64,000 bases of DNA from Tardiphaga sp052076105 (GTDB lineage: Bacteria > Pseudomonadota > Alphaproteobacteria > Rhizobiales > Xanthobacteraceae), in assembly GCF_052076105.1 (NCBI RefSeq), contig NZ_CP197245.1, positions 3,720,001 to 3,784,000 on the forward strand. Direction: 5' to 3'. Position numbers and translations under genes: made by a program. How positions within the stretch are numbered: position 1 is the first letter of the stretch; each line of letters begins with the position of its first letter. Of the stretch, positions 27,238-36,111 are shown piece after piece. A model generated the notes under the pieces. That model was given only the letters and a program-made list of their open reading frames with translations. It was not told where the DNA came from and did not search any database.

Positions 27238-28998
27238 ATGGACGCGTCGCTCAATCCCGCCAGCAACCTGCCCCGGACGGCCGCCGCCGCCGCGTGGTGG
27301 CGCGGCATCGGGCCGCGCCAGATCCGGCTGGTCTGCGGACTGGTGCTGTTCACCTATCTGCTCAGCCATTTCCTGAATCACGCGCTCGGCAATATTTCGC
27401 TCGACGCGCTGCAGACCGGCGTCGTCATCCATGCCGGCTTCTGGCAGTTCTTTCCGGTCGCCGTGACCTTCTATTCGGCGGTGACGATCCATGGCGTGCT
27501 CGGGATCTGGGCGCTGTTCGAACGCCGGCAGTTCCGCTGGCGAGCCGTCGAGCCGCTGCAACTGGTGCTCGGGCTCAGCATTCCCGCACTCATCGTCGGC
27601 CATGTGGTCGCCGTCCGTCTCGGCGAAAACCTGTACGACATCAATCGCAGCTATCCTCAGGTGTTCTATGGCTGGATCACGTCGCCCGCGAAGACGTGGT
27701 CGATGTATCTCGTGGTGGTCGTGGCCTGGCTGCACGGCTGCATCGGATTGTATTTCTGGCTGCGGCTGAAAACACATTTCAAGAGCCTCGCGCCCTATCT
27801 TCTGTCGGCTGCCGTGCTGATCCCGACACTGGCGCTGCTTGGCATCTTTCAGGGCAAGCGTGAGGTCGAGGCCAGGCTGGCATCGCCGCAATGGCTGGCC
27901 GAGAATTTCGGTCCGGACCGGATGGGCACCGTTCCACAGCAGCAGGCACTGGGCGACATCACCGACGATCTCCTGATCGGCTATCTCGCGCTGCTCGGCA
28001 TCGTGCTCGCGGCCCGCGCCATCCGCATGGTCGTCGAACGCCGTGCCGGAATGATCAACCTGTCCTATGGCGACGGCCGCAAGCTGCGCGTTCCCCTGGG
28101 CCTCAGCGTGCTGGAAGCGAGCCTGCGTCATCGCGTGCCGCATGCCAGCGTCTGCGGCGGCCGCGCGCGCTGTTCGACCTGCCGCATTCGTGTCACCAGC
28201 GGTGTCGAGACATTGCCCCCACCATCGGCGCGCGAAGCCTTCGTGCTGAGCAGGATCGGCGGCACTGCAGACCCTGCGGTCCGGCTGGCCTGCCAGTTGC
28301 GACCGACGGCCGACCTCACCTTCGTTCAACTGTTCTCGCCGCAAGTGACCAGCGCGAATGCTCACGCATCGCAGCCGGCGCGGATCGGCCAGGAGCGTTA
28401 TCTCGTCTGCATGTTCGTCGACATGCGCGGCTCGACCATGCTCGCCGAGAAGCGGCTGCCCTACGACACCGTGTTCATCGTCAACCGCTTTCTCGACGCC
28501 GTCTCGCAAGCCGTGATCGCCAGCGGGGGCAAGCCCAATCAGTTCATCGGCGACGGCGAACTGGCACTGTTCGGCCTCGCCTGCGATCCGCAGACCGCGT
28601 GTCGCCAGGCCCTGGAGGCTGCGCGGCTCATCGCCGAGAATATCGACGAACTCAATCGCGCCCTTGCCCATGACCTGTCGCAACCGCTGCGTTTCGGCAT
28701 CGGCATTCACGGCGGCGAAGTCATCGTCGGCGATATCGGCTATCGCGACCACATGGTGTTCACCGCACTCGGCGATCCGGTCAATGTCGCTGCGCGCCTG
28801 CAGGACATGACCAAGAGTCTTGCTTGCGAAGTCATCATCTCCGAAGAAGTCTGCATTACTGCAGGTCTCGCAAGCGACGCGCTGCCGCAGCAGGACGTCG
28901 CGATCCGCGGCCGCGCCGCACCGATGAATGTACGCACGATCACAGACGCCAAGGTACTTTCATCTCTCGTGACCAGCGACATGGTTTCCGCGCTTTAA
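27238..28998 (+). CDS. Membrane cytochrome b-like / 2Fe-2S ferredoxin / class III nucleotide cyclase fusion
   Basis: A 586-residue three-part protein. Residues 30-270 form about six membrane helices with several helix-borne His (LSHFLNH, TIHGVLG, IVGHVV, AWLHGCIG), resembling the succinate-dehydrogenase-type diheme anchor of rhizobial CyaC cyclases. Residues 275-360 form a ferredoxin domain with Cys 306, 312, 315 and 352 (C-x5-C-x2-C-x36-C). Residues 385-570 are a class III cyclase domain with metal Asp 395 (VDMRGST) and 439 (IGDGELALF) and LGDPVNVAARLQ. The position that usually holds the purine-selecting Lys appears to be Q435. It probably makes cAMP in response to the redox state of the membrane. 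Confidence 0.88.
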   Translation: MDASLNPASNLPRTAAAAAWWRGIGPRQIRLVCGLVLFTYLLSHFLNHALGNISLDALQTGVVIHAGFWQFFPVAVTFYSAVTIHGVLGIWALFERRQFRWRAVEPLQLVLGLSIPALIVGHVVAVRLGENLYDINRSYPQVFYGWITSPAKTWSMYLVVVVAWLHGCIGLYFWLRLKTHFKSLAPYLLSAAVLIPTLALLGIFQGKREVEARLASPQWLAENFGPDRMGTVPQQQALGDITDDLLIGYLALLGIVLAARAIRMVVERRAGMINLSYGDGRKLRVPLGLSVLEASLRHRVPHASVCGGRARCSTCRIRVTSGVETLPPPSAREAFVLSRIGGTADPAVRLACQLRPTADLTFVQLFSPQVTSANAHASQPARIGQERYLVCMFVDMRGSTMLAEKRLPYDTVFIVNRFLDAVSQAVIASGGKPNQFIGDGELALFGLACDPQTACRQALEAARLIAENIDELNRALAHDLSQPLRFGIGIHGGEVIVGDIGYRDHMVFTALGDPVNVAARLQDMTKSLACEVIISEEVCITAGLASDALPQQDVAIRGRAAPMNVRTITDAKVLSSLVTSDMVSAL

Positions 28999-29164
28999 CG
29001 CTGTTCCTGCAGAACATACGCGCTTTGCCTGCCTGAACAGGTATTCAGAAAATTCCCCGAGAATTTCTTCGAACCCGCTTCGAAACCGGTGCGACGAATT
29101 TGCGATGGATCGAACAGACAGATCCCGCAACCGGCGCCTCGCGCAGCACTGAAGGAGAATGACC

Positions 29165-29410
29165 ATGTTTCGCAAACTCGCACTCGCATTCGTTGCAGCA
29201 GCTTCTCTCGGCGCGGTGGCGCTGACGCCATCCACCGCATCCGCCCATGGCTGGGGCTGGCATGGCCATCACCACCACTTCCATGGCGGCGGCTTCTACG
29301 GTCCCACTTTTGGCATCGGCTATGTCGGTGGCGGCACCGGATGCTATGTGAGCCGCCGCGTGATGACGCCCTACGGCCTGCGCTGGCGCACGGTAAACAT
29401 CTGCTACTAA
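29165..29410 (+). CDS. Small secreted His/Gly-rich protein
   Basis: An 81-residue protein with a clear signal peptide (MFRKLALAFVAAASLGAVAL, cleavage after ASA). The mature part begins HGWGWHGHHHHFHGGG and ends with two Cys-containing segments (GTGCYVSRR and VNICY). The ATG at 29165 is preferred over 29159 because it sits 7-8 bases after AAGGAG. The His cluster suggests metal binding. Related short proteins are common in Bradyrhizobium-type genomes but have no known function. It is followed by a strong terminator. Confidence 0.8.
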   Translation: MFRKLALAFVAAASLGAVALTPSTASAHGWGWHGHHHHFHGGGFYGPTFGIGYVGGGTGCYVSRRVMTPYGLRWRTVNICY

Positions 29411-29430
29411 TCCTCGCATGAGGGCTGCGA

Positions 29431-29457
29431 ACCCCGGCCGCTTCGGCCGGGGTTTTG
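29431..29457 (+). terminator. Rho-independent terminator
   Basis: A 9-bp GC-rich stem (ACCCCGGCC/GGCCGGGGT, 29431-29439 and 29445-29453) is followed by TTTT, 20 bases after the stop of the small secreted protein. Confidence 0.85.
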
Positions 29458-29732
29458 CATTGCAGCGATATCACCCGCGTGCAGGAGACAACGCATGGTC
29501 GTAGCGCGGCCGAGCCCGGCGCTTCGCTTTTGCGACCTTCCGCCGCGTTGGAAATATCCGCAATAGCGACGAATCCCGGCAAATTGGACAGATTACGGTC
29601 GGTTTGGGCGATTTCTGCACGCCGTTTGAGCTATCAAGCTTGGCAATCCGCGCGTAACGTGCGCATGTCGGATATGCCGGTTTGCGGGGACCGGCAGTTC
29701 GTTATCGATTTTGATCCCGCGGAGACGACGTG
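29458..29732. other. Leader region upstream of the cold shock gene
   Basis: No gene is seen. The 275 bases before the cold-shock gene probably contain its promoter and a long 5' leader, as is usual for cspA-type genes. A small hairpin (CCGGTTTGCGGGGACCGG, about 29677-29694) lies about 40 bases before the start. Confidence 0.4.
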
Positions 29733-29933
29733 ATGACTAAAGGTACTGTGAAGTGGTTCAACCCGACGAAGGGTTACGGATTCATCCAGCCGGCGAATGG
29801 CGGCAAGGACGTGTTCGTTCATATTTCGGCAGTTGAGAAGGCTGGCCTTTCTACACTGAACGAAGGTCAGACCGTTGAATTCGAGGAAGTTGCCAACCGC
29901 GGCAAGACCTCGGCTGAGAACCTCAAGGTCTGA
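29733..29933 (+). CDS. cspA: Cold shock protein, CspA family
   Basis: A 66-residue single cold-shock domain. RNP1 is KGYGFIQ and RNP2 is DVFVHIS, and the length is typical. The ATG follows a CGGAGA site; a GTG directly before it is in frame. It binds single-stranded RNA/DNA in the cytoplasm. Which paralogue of the genome this is cannot be told, so the symbol is generic. Confidence 0.92.
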   Translation: MTKGTVKWFNPTKGYGFIQPANGGKDVFVHISAVEKAGLSTLNEGQTVEFEEVANRGKTSAENLKV

Positions 29934-29938
29934 GACAT

Positions 29939-29969
29939 CTGGTTTGATACCAGTTGGTTTGATACCAGT
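29939..29969. repeat. Tandem 15-bp palindromic repeat after cspA
   Basis: Two adjacent exact copies of TGGTTTGATACCAGT (29940-29954 and 29955-29969). The first, with the preceding C, forms CTGGT-TTGAT-ACCAG. It lies 6 bases past the cspA stop and could be a protein-binding site or an RNA 3' structure. Confidence 0.55.
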
Positions 29970-30031
29970 GTGATCCGGCCGCTTCTCCAGACTTTCGTCA
30001 GGCAAGTTTTCCAGATCACGCCTCAACAATG

Positions 30032-30136
30032 TAGAGCGCATTCGGCAAGGGCGGTTTCCTCCAAAGGGACACCTCTCCTGCAACGCAATCAGGTTCACGC
30101 AGGATTGCGCTAATTCGATCCGCGGTGTGCGCTCTA
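30032..30136. repeat. 105-bp inverted repeat element
   Basis: The ends TAGAGCGCA (30032-30040) and TGCGCTCTA (30128-30136) are inverted, and an internal hairpin GCAATC...GATTGC sits near 30081-30106. It occupies the gap between cspA and the convergent secreted-protein gene; the gap holds no gene. Confidence 0.6.
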
Positions 30137-30243
30137 GCCTAATTCCAAAAACCCGAGCCGGAATCTTTCGAAGATCCGCTCCTTAGAGCCGCCAGTTGAC
30201 GTGACGCATATCTCAGCGACGCGACGGCACTCCATTCCCCAAT

Positions 30244-30885
30244 TCAGTTTTCCTTGACCCACTGATCGGCCGGCTTGACGTCCGGCAGCTGCGCATAGCC
30301 GCGCGTCCACATGTCGACGACCCATTCGGTGCCCGTCGCGCGATCCAGCAGCACGGCGGTGTTGTGCGGCGTCTGCAGCACCAGCGCATTGCCGCGATAA
30401 CGCGGATTGCCCACCGTGTGATGCTTCAGCAAACCCCAGTCCTGGATGATCAGCAGCAGGCTGGTGACGTTGCGCGTCGTGTCCCAGCAATCGAAATTAT
30501 GCTTGTCGTCGAAATAGCGAAAATCCGCATTGGCGATGCGCTTGTCGGTGCCGAGCACCGGGCCGACGCGGCGGTCCCACCACACGACTGCCTTCTGCAC
30601 GGCGGCGCGTTCCGCCGCGGCCGACGCCTTGCCCGCGGCAAGAAGCTTGGTAAGCGCAGCCTTGTCGGCCGGCGTGAAATCGAAGGTGTGGCGACGCCGG
30701 CAGACGAAGCCGTAACAGATGGTCATGGAACCGGCGGATGGCGGGTAGATCGACACCGACGTGTAGAGATCGCTGACCTCACGGGACATTTCGATCGCGC
30801 GGGCATGAGACGCCGAGAGGAGTCCTGCCGCAGCGAAAATTGCCGCCGCGATCGCGACACGAAGATTGAAGTAGCCTGCCCGCAT
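30244..30885 (-). CDS. Secreted conserved hypothetical protein with a possible Cys-His-Asp triad
   Basis: About 213 residues from the ATG at 30885 (GGAG site 7 bases upstream). The signal peptide MRAGYFNLRVAIAAAIFAAAG... is cleaved near SHARA. The mature domain has NFDCWDTTRNVTSLL, PHNTAVLLD and VVDMWTRGY. The order Cys, His, Asp with the Cys at a helix start resembles transglutaminase-like or papain-like enzymes, but I do not recognise a named family. CYGFVCRR could form a disulfide. Expected in the periplasm. Confidence 0.7.
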   Translation of the reverse strand: MRAGYFNLRVAIAAAIFAAAGLLSASHARAIEMSREVSDLYTSVSIYPPSAGSMTICYGFVCRRRHTFDFTPADKAALTKLLAAGKASAAAERAAVQKAVVWWDRRVGPVLGTDKRIANADFRYFDDKHNFDCWDTTRNVTSLLLIIQDWGLLKHHTVGNPRYRGNALVLQTPHNTAVLLDRATGTEWVVDMWTRGYAQLPDVKPADQWVKEN

Positions 30886-30977
30886 GATCTGCTCCGAGAG
30901 AAACGCGCGGAAACCTAACGCAGCGCTTTCAGGCTGCCAAGACAACGGCATGGCAACGGCGGCGTTATCCCGGCTCG

Positions 30978-31442
30978 CTATCCCACCGGCAGCGGTGCGT
31001 CGCGCTTCACTTCTTCCATGACGGCATAGGTGCGGCTCTCGCGCACGCCGGGCAGCGCCAGCAGGCGTTCACCAAGAAACCGGCGATAGGCGCTCATATC
31101 GGCAACGCGCGCCTTCACCAGATAATCGAAACCGCCAGCGACCATGTGGCACTCCAGCACTTCCGGCGCGAGCCGCACCGCGCGGGCGAAGCGCTCGAAC
31201 ACGTCGGGCGTTGTCTTGTCGAGCAGAACTTCGACGAACACGAGGAGGCCGAGACCGAGCATCTGCGGATTGAGCCGCGCGCCATAACCCTCGATATAGC
31301 CATCGCGCTGCAGCCGCTTCAGCCGCTCGCCGATCGAGGTCGGGGACAGGCCGACCTTCTCCGCCAGCTCGACATTGGCGATTCGGCCATCGGCCTGCAG
31401 GACGGCGAGGATTTTCCGGTCGATCTTGTCGATGTCACTCAT
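30978..31442 (-). CDS. putR: Lrp/AsnC-family regulator of proline utilisation
   Basis: A 154-residue Lrp/AsnC protein. It has an N-terminal helix-turn-helix (DIDKIDRKILAVLQADGRI, then ELAEKVGLSPTSIGERLKRL) and a C-terminal RAM ligand domain with GGFDYLVKARV. It is divergent from putA across 112 bases. The arrangement matches PutR-PutA of alphaproteobacteria, where PutR activates putA in response to proline. The PutA here lacks its own DNA-binding domain, which fits. Confidence 0.88.
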   Translation of the reverse strand: MSDIDKIDRKILAVLQADGRIANVELAEKVGLSPTSIGERLKRLQRDGYIEGYGARLNPQMLGLGLLVFVEVLLDKTTPDVFERFARAVRLAPEVLECHMVAGGFDYLVKARVADMSAYRRFLGERLLALPGVRESRTYAVMEEVKRDAPLPVG

Positions 31443-31554
31443 ATCGGGTGTATAGCACGATCAATTCCGGATTATCTAAGGATAAATCTCAAAATACCCT
31501 ATCGAACTACGGCCGCGCCGGGATTACCCTTCGGAAAGACCCGAGGAAACGCCC

Positions 31555-34500
31555 ATGTCGCCCGATTCCCTCCTCCCGCCCTTCACTGCCCCCTACGCCC
31601 CGGATGATGCGGCGATCGCCGCCCGGCTTCTGGCCGACGCAGTCATGACGCCCGCCCAGGATACGCGGATCGACGCGACGGCCACGCGCCTAATCGACGC
31701 GATCCGCGCCAAGGACGACCGCTTCGGCGGTGTCGAGGACATGCTGCGGGAATATGCGCTCTCCACCAAGGAGGGCCTTGCCCTGATGGTGTTGGCCGAG
31801 GCGCTGCTGCGCGTGCCGGATGCGCGCACCGCCGACGCCTTCATCGAGGACAAGCTCGGCCAGGGCGATTTCATCCATCACGAGACGAAGTCGAGCGCCT
31901 TCCTCGTCAATGCATCTGCCTGGGCGCTCGGCATTTCCCAGCGCGCGATCCAGCCCGGCGAGACGCCGCAGGGCACACTGGGCCGGCTGGCGAAGCGGAT
32001 CGGCCTGCCCGCGGTGCGCACGGCGACGCGACAGGCGATGCGGCTGATGGGCAGCCACTTCGTGCTCGGCGAAACCATCGATGCGGCGCTGGCCCGCGCC
32101 CGTGCACCGTCCGAGCGCCCGGCGCGCTATTCCTTCGATATGCTCGGCGAAGGCGCGCGCACCAGAGACGACGCGCAGCGCTATTTCGACTCCTATGCCT
32201 CGGCCATCTCAGCCATCGGCCACGCCGCTGGCAACAGGTCGCTGCCGGACCGACCGGGTATCTCGGTCAAGCTCTCGGCGCTGCATCCGCGCTATGAGGC
32301 GATAAGTCATCAGCGCGTGATGCGCGAACTGGTACCGCGCCTGATCGCGCTGGCGCAGCAGGCAAAGGCCTATGACCTCAATTTCACCGTCGACGCCGAA
32401 GAAGCCGACCGGCTCGAATTGTCGCTCGACGTGATCGATGCGGCCTTTGCCGATCCGTCGCTGGCAGGATGGGACGGTTTCGGACTCGCCATCCAAGCAT
32501 ATCAGAAGCGCTGCGCGGATGTGATCGACCACATCGACGCGCTGGCGCGCCGTCACGATCGCAAGATGATGGTGCGGCTCGTGAAGGGCGCCTATTGGGA
32601 CACCGAGATCAAGCGCGCGCAGGAACGCGGGCTCGCCGGCTATCCGGTGTTCACGCGCAAGGCCATGACCGACCTCAACTACATCGCCTGCGCGCAGAAG
32701 CTGCTCGCCTTGCGGCCGCGCATCTTCCCGCAATTCGCCACGCATAATGCGCTCACGGTCGCGACCATCCTCGAACTGGACGGCAGCAGCGGCGGCTATG
32801 AATTCCAGCGCCTACACGGCATGGGCGATGCGCTCTATGAGCAACTCGGCAAGGATCATCCCGCGATCCGCTGGCGCACCTATGCGCCAGTCGGCAGCCA
32901 TCGCGATCTGCTGGCCTATCTGGTGCGACGGCTGCTGGAGAACGGCGCGAACTCATCTTTCGTGGCGATCGCGGCGGATGATGCCGTGCCGGTCGCGACG
33001 CTGCTGCAGCGGCCTGCCGCAATCATCGGCTCTCCTGACCGCGCAGGACACGCAAAGATCCCGCTGCCTGCCGATCTCTATCGACCCGAACGAGCCAACT
33101 CACACGGCATCGAATTTGGAGAACGCGCCGCGTTGGACAAATTGCTGGCCGAGATTGCGGCAAGCAAGCCAGACATGGACAATGTGGTCGTCGATGCCAA
33201 TGCCGCGCAGGCATGTGCTGCGGTGACAGCAGCGCGCGCGGGCTTTGCGTCGTGGAGCCACACACCGGCCCAAGACCGCGCGGCAATCCTCGACCACGCA
33301 GCCGATCTTCTGGAACAGCGCCGCGCATCCTTCATCGCCTTGCTGCAACAGGAAGGCGGCAAGACGCTCGATGACGCGCTGTCGGAAGTCCGCGAAGCCA
33401 TCGACTTCTGCCGCTACTATGCAGCACAAGGACGCCAGCAATTCGGCGAGGGCGAGGTGGTGCCGGGGCCAACCGGTGAGAGCAACGTGCTGAGCCTGCG
33501 CGGCCGCGGCGTCTTCGTTGCCATCTCGCCGTGGAATTTTCCGCTGGCGATCTTTCTCGGCCAAGTGAGCGCCGCGCTGATGGCCGGCAATACGGTCGTC
33601 GCCAAGCCAGCCGAACAAACACCGCGCATCGCGGCACGCGCCGTACGCCTGCTTCATGAAGCCGGCGTGCCCAGGTCAGCACTCCATCTGATCCAGGGTG
33701 ACGGCCGCATCGGTGCGGCGCTGGTCGCGCATCCCGCCATCGCCGGCGTGGTGTTCACCGGCTCGACCGAGGTCGCGCGGTCGATCAATCGCGCCCTCGC
33801 CGCCAAGGACGGACCGATCGTGCCACTCATCGCGGAGACCGGCGGCATCAATGCGATGATCGTCGATGCCACCGCCCTTCCGGAGCAGGTCGCCGATGAT
33901 GTGGTGATGTCGGCCTTCCGGTCGGCCGGGCAGCGTTGCTCGGCGTTGCGGCTGTTGCTCGTGCAGGACGACGTCGCCGACCGCATGATCGAGATGATCG
34001 TGGGTGCGGCCGAAGAACTCAAGCTGGGCGATCCCTCCGATCCTACAACCCATATCGGCCCGGTCATCGATACCGAGGCGAAGCAGAAGCTCGATGCGCA
34101 TATTGCGCGCATGACGATCGAGGCACGCGTGCATCTTGCGGGCACGGCACCTGCAGGCAATTTCGTCGCGCCGCATATCTTCGAATTCGCGAGCGCACGA
34201 CAACTCGCCGAGGAAGTATTCGGCCCGATCCTGCACGTGGTGCGCTACCGTGCGTCGGAATTCGATCGCGTGTTGCAGGACATTGCCGACACCGGCTTCG
34301 GACTCACGCTCGGCGTGCATTCGCGGATCGACGATATGGTTGAGCGCGTAATCGCGCGCCTGCCGGTCGGCAATGTCTATGTGAACCGCAACATGATCGG
34401 CGCCGTGGTCGGCGTGCAACCCTTCGGCGGCTTCGGCCTGTCCGGCACCGGGCCGAAAGCCGGTGGCCCGCATTACCTCGCCCGCTTCGCCACCGAGCAG

Positions 34501-34563
34501 ACGGTCACGATCAACACGGCCGCGGCGGGTGGCAATGCAGCATTGATGACGGGTGACGAGTAG
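31555..34563 (+). CDS. putA: Bifunctional proline dehydrogenase / delta-1-pyrroline-5-carboxylate dehydrogenase
   Basis: A 1002-residue short-form PutA without the ribbon-helix-helix DNA-binding domain of enteric PutA. The PRODH barrel contains RLVKGAYWDTEIKRAQ and the FAD/substrate blocks. The aldehyde dehydrogenase half starts near residue 530 and has FFVAISPWNFPLAIF-like GVFVAISPWNFPLA, the catalytic Glu in IAETGGIN and Cys795 in SAGQRCSAL. It oxidises proline to glutamate with channelling of the P5C intermediate. It is controlled by the divergent putR. Confidence 0.96.
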   Translation: MSPDSLLPPFTAPYAPDDAAIAARLLADAVMTPAQDTRIDATATRLIDAIRAKDDRFGGVEDMLREYALSTKEGLALMVLAEALLRVPDARTADAFIEDKLGQGDFIHHETKSSAFLVNASAWALGISQRAIQPGETPQGTLGRLAKRIGLPAVRTATRQAMRLMGSHFVLGETIDAALARARAPSERPARYSFDMLGEGARTRDDAQRYFDSYASAISAIGHAAGNRSLPDRPGISVKLSALHPRYEAISHQRVMRELVPRLIALAQQAKAYDLNFTVDAEEADRLELSLDVIDAAFADPSLAGWDGFGLAIQAYQKRCADVIDHIDALARRHDRKMMVRLVKGAYWDTEIKRAQERGLAGYPVFTRKAMTDLNYIACAQKLLALRPRIFPQFATHNALTVATILELDGSSGGYEFQRLHGMGDALYEQLGKDHPAIRWRTYAPVGSHRDLLAYLVRRLLENGANSSFVAIAADDAVPVATLLQRPAAIIGSPDRAGHAKIPLPADLYRPERANSHGIEFGERAALDKLLAEIAASKPDMDNVVVDANAAQACAAVTAARAGFASWSHTPAQDRAAILDHAADLLEQRRASFIALLQQEGGKTLDDALSEVREAIDFCRYYAAQGRQQFGEGEVVPGPTGESNVLSLRGRGVFVAISPWNFPLAIFLGQVSAALMAGNTVVAKPAEQTPRIAARAVRLLHEAGVPRSALHLIQGDGRIGAALVAHPAIAGVVFTGSTEVARSINRALAAKDGPIVPLIAETGGINAMIVDATALPEQVADDVVMSAFRSAGQRCSALRLLLVQDDVADRMIEMIVGAAEELKLGDPSDPTTHIGPVIDTEAKQKLDAHIARMTIEARVHLAGTAPAGNFVAPHIFEFASARQLAEEVFGPILHVVRYRASEFDRVLQDIADTGFGLTLGVHSRIDDMVERVIARLPVGNVYVNRNMIGAVVGVQPFGGFGLSGTGPKAGGPHYLARFATEQTVTINTAAAGGNAALMTGDE

Positions 34564-34697
34564 CAGCGCTGCTTCCCGTTTCAGGCCGTTGCATCACCCG
34601 TCGAAGATGGGTCAAATGCGCCACCGGATTCCAGATGGAATTAAATTCCGGCAGACGGCAAGAACAACACGCAGAACAAAAGCGACGGGAGTGACGC

Positions 34698-35903
34698 ATG
34701 GAAGACGGTCTGTTCAAGGGGCTGAAGGTGCTGGACTGCGCGAGCTTCATCGCGGCACCCGCTGCAGCCACCGTGCTGTCCGACTTCGGTGCCGACGTCA
34801 TCAAGATCGAACCGCCGGGTGCCGGCGATCCCTATCGCAACCTGCCCAACCTGCCCGGCTATCCCAAGAGCGAGCACAACTATGCGTGGATGATGGAGAG
34901 CCGGAACAAGAAGAGCCTGGCGCTCGACCTGTCCAAGCCGGAAGGCCGCGAGGTGCTGTATAAATTGATCGCCGAGGCGGATGTGTTCATCACCAATTTC
35001 CCGCCGCCGGTGCGCAAGCGGCTGAAGATTGCCTATGAGGATATCGCACGGCTGAACGAGAAGCTGATCTATGCCTGCTTCACCGGCTATGGCGACAAGG
35101 GCGCGGAAGCCGACAAGCCCGGTTTCGACTCGACAGCATGGTGGGCGCGCTCCGGCATGATGGATCTGGTGCGGGCGGATGATGACACGACGCCGGCGCG
35201 CTCGATCGCCGGCATGGGCGATCATCCCTGCGCTATGGCGCTGTATGGCGCCATCGTCACTGCGCTCTACAAGCGCGAGAAGACTGGCAAGGGCTGCCAG
35301 GTCAAATCCAACCTGATGGCCAATGGCGTGTGGTCATCGAGCGTGCTGGCGCAGGCCAAGCTGGTGGGCGCCAAATTCGAGAAGCGCCGCGCGCGCGAGG
35401 AAGCGCTCAACGCCGTGACCAACCACTACAAGTGCCGCGACGGCCGCTGGATCATGCTGTCGCTGCTCGCCGAAGAGCGGCAATGGCCGGCCTTCACCAA
35501 ATGCCTCGGCCGCGAGGACCTGCGCGACGATCCGCGCTTCGCCACCAAGCCGGATCGCCACGCGCGCTCGGTCGAACTGATCAAGATCCTCGATGAAGTC
35601 TTCGCAACGCGCGACTTCGCCGACTGGCGCGAGCGCCTCGACGGCAACGGTCTCGTGTTCGGCTTTGTCGGCATTCTCGACGACATTCCGAACGATCAGC
35701 AGATGAAGGACAACGACGTGCTGATCCCGTTCGAGGGAACCGACATCCTCACCATCAACAGCCCGATCTGGATCGGCGGCGAGACCAAGCGCAAGCCGCA
35801 TCTGCCGCCGTCCATCGGCCAGCACAGCGACGAGATCCTGCGCGCCATGGGCTATGACGATCATCAGATCGAGGGGTTACGGGCGGCGGGAGCTGTGCAA
35901 TAG
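34698..35903 (+). CDS. CaiB/BaiF family CoA-transferase
   Basis: A 401-residue class III CoA-transferase. Marks are FGADVIKIEPPGAGDPYRNLP, the nucleophile Asp in PGFDSTAWWARSGMMDL, and the long C-terminal domain with DGRWIMLSLL. A CGGGAG site precedes the ATG. It shares only the family fold with the transferase at 11728. The donor and acceptor are unknown, and it has no pathway partner beside it. Confidence 0.9.
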   Translation: MEDGLFKGLKVLDCASFIAAPAAATVLSDFGADVIKIEPPGAGDPYRNLPNLPGYPKSEHNYAWMMESRNKKSLALDLSKPEGREVLYKLIAEADVFITNFPPPVRKRLKIAYEDIARLNEKLIYACFTGYGDKGAEADKPGFDSTAWWARSGMMDLVRADDDTTPARSIAGMGDHPCAMALYGAIVTALYKREKTGKGCQVKSNLMANGVWSSSVLAQAKLVGAKFEKRRAREEALNAVTNHYKCRDGRWIMLSLLAEERQWPAFTKCLGREDLRDDPRFATKPDRHARSVELIKILDEVFATRDFADWRERLDGNGLVFGFVGILDDIPNDQQMKDNDVLIPFEGTDILTINSPIWIGGETKRKPHLPPSIGQHSDEILRAMGYDDHQIEGLRAAGAVQ

Positions 35904-35904
35904 C

Positions 35905-35943
35905 GTCCTTCCCTCTCCTCGCCCTTTTGCGGGGAGAGGGAAA
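35905..35943. repeat. Palindromic repeat, CTCTCC family
   Basis: A CTCTCC...GGGGAGAG hairpin directly after the CoA-transferase stop, with a degenerate arm compared with the 13.7 and 18.1 kb copies. It may also stop transcription of the convergent genes. Confidence 0.55.
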
Positions 35944-35945
35944 AG

Positions 35946-36104
35946 TCACCGCGCCAACAACCAGCCGAAGAAACCGAGTCCGAGCAGAACCGCCACACCG
36001 ATCGCCCAGACGCTGACTCGGATTTGGCTCGTCGTCTGCTTGGCGCTCTCGTTTTCGGCGATGACGGCGTCGCGTTCCTTGATCTCTTTTTCGGTCTCGT
36101 TCAT
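35946..36104 (-). CDS. Small single-pass membrane peptide (52 residues)
   Basis: Too short for most gene finders. A charged, probably helical N-terminal half (MNETEKEIKERDAVIAENES, then AKQTTSQIR) is followed by one hydrophobic helix (VSVWAIGVAVLLGLGFFGWL) and a final LAR. A GAGGGCG site precedes the ATG, which lies 7 bases after the stop of the upstream one-heme protein, so the two are probably cotranscribed. It should sit in the inner membrane. Function unknown. Confidence 0.65.
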   Translation of the reverse strand: MNETEKEIKERDAVIAENESAKQTTSQIRVSVWAIGVAVLLGLGFFGWLLAR

Positions 36105-36111
36105 CGCGCCC

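Noticed and set aside
27151..28752. A 533-codon minus-strand frame opposite the cyclase fusion
   Set aside because: Shadow of a gene with three recognisable domains.
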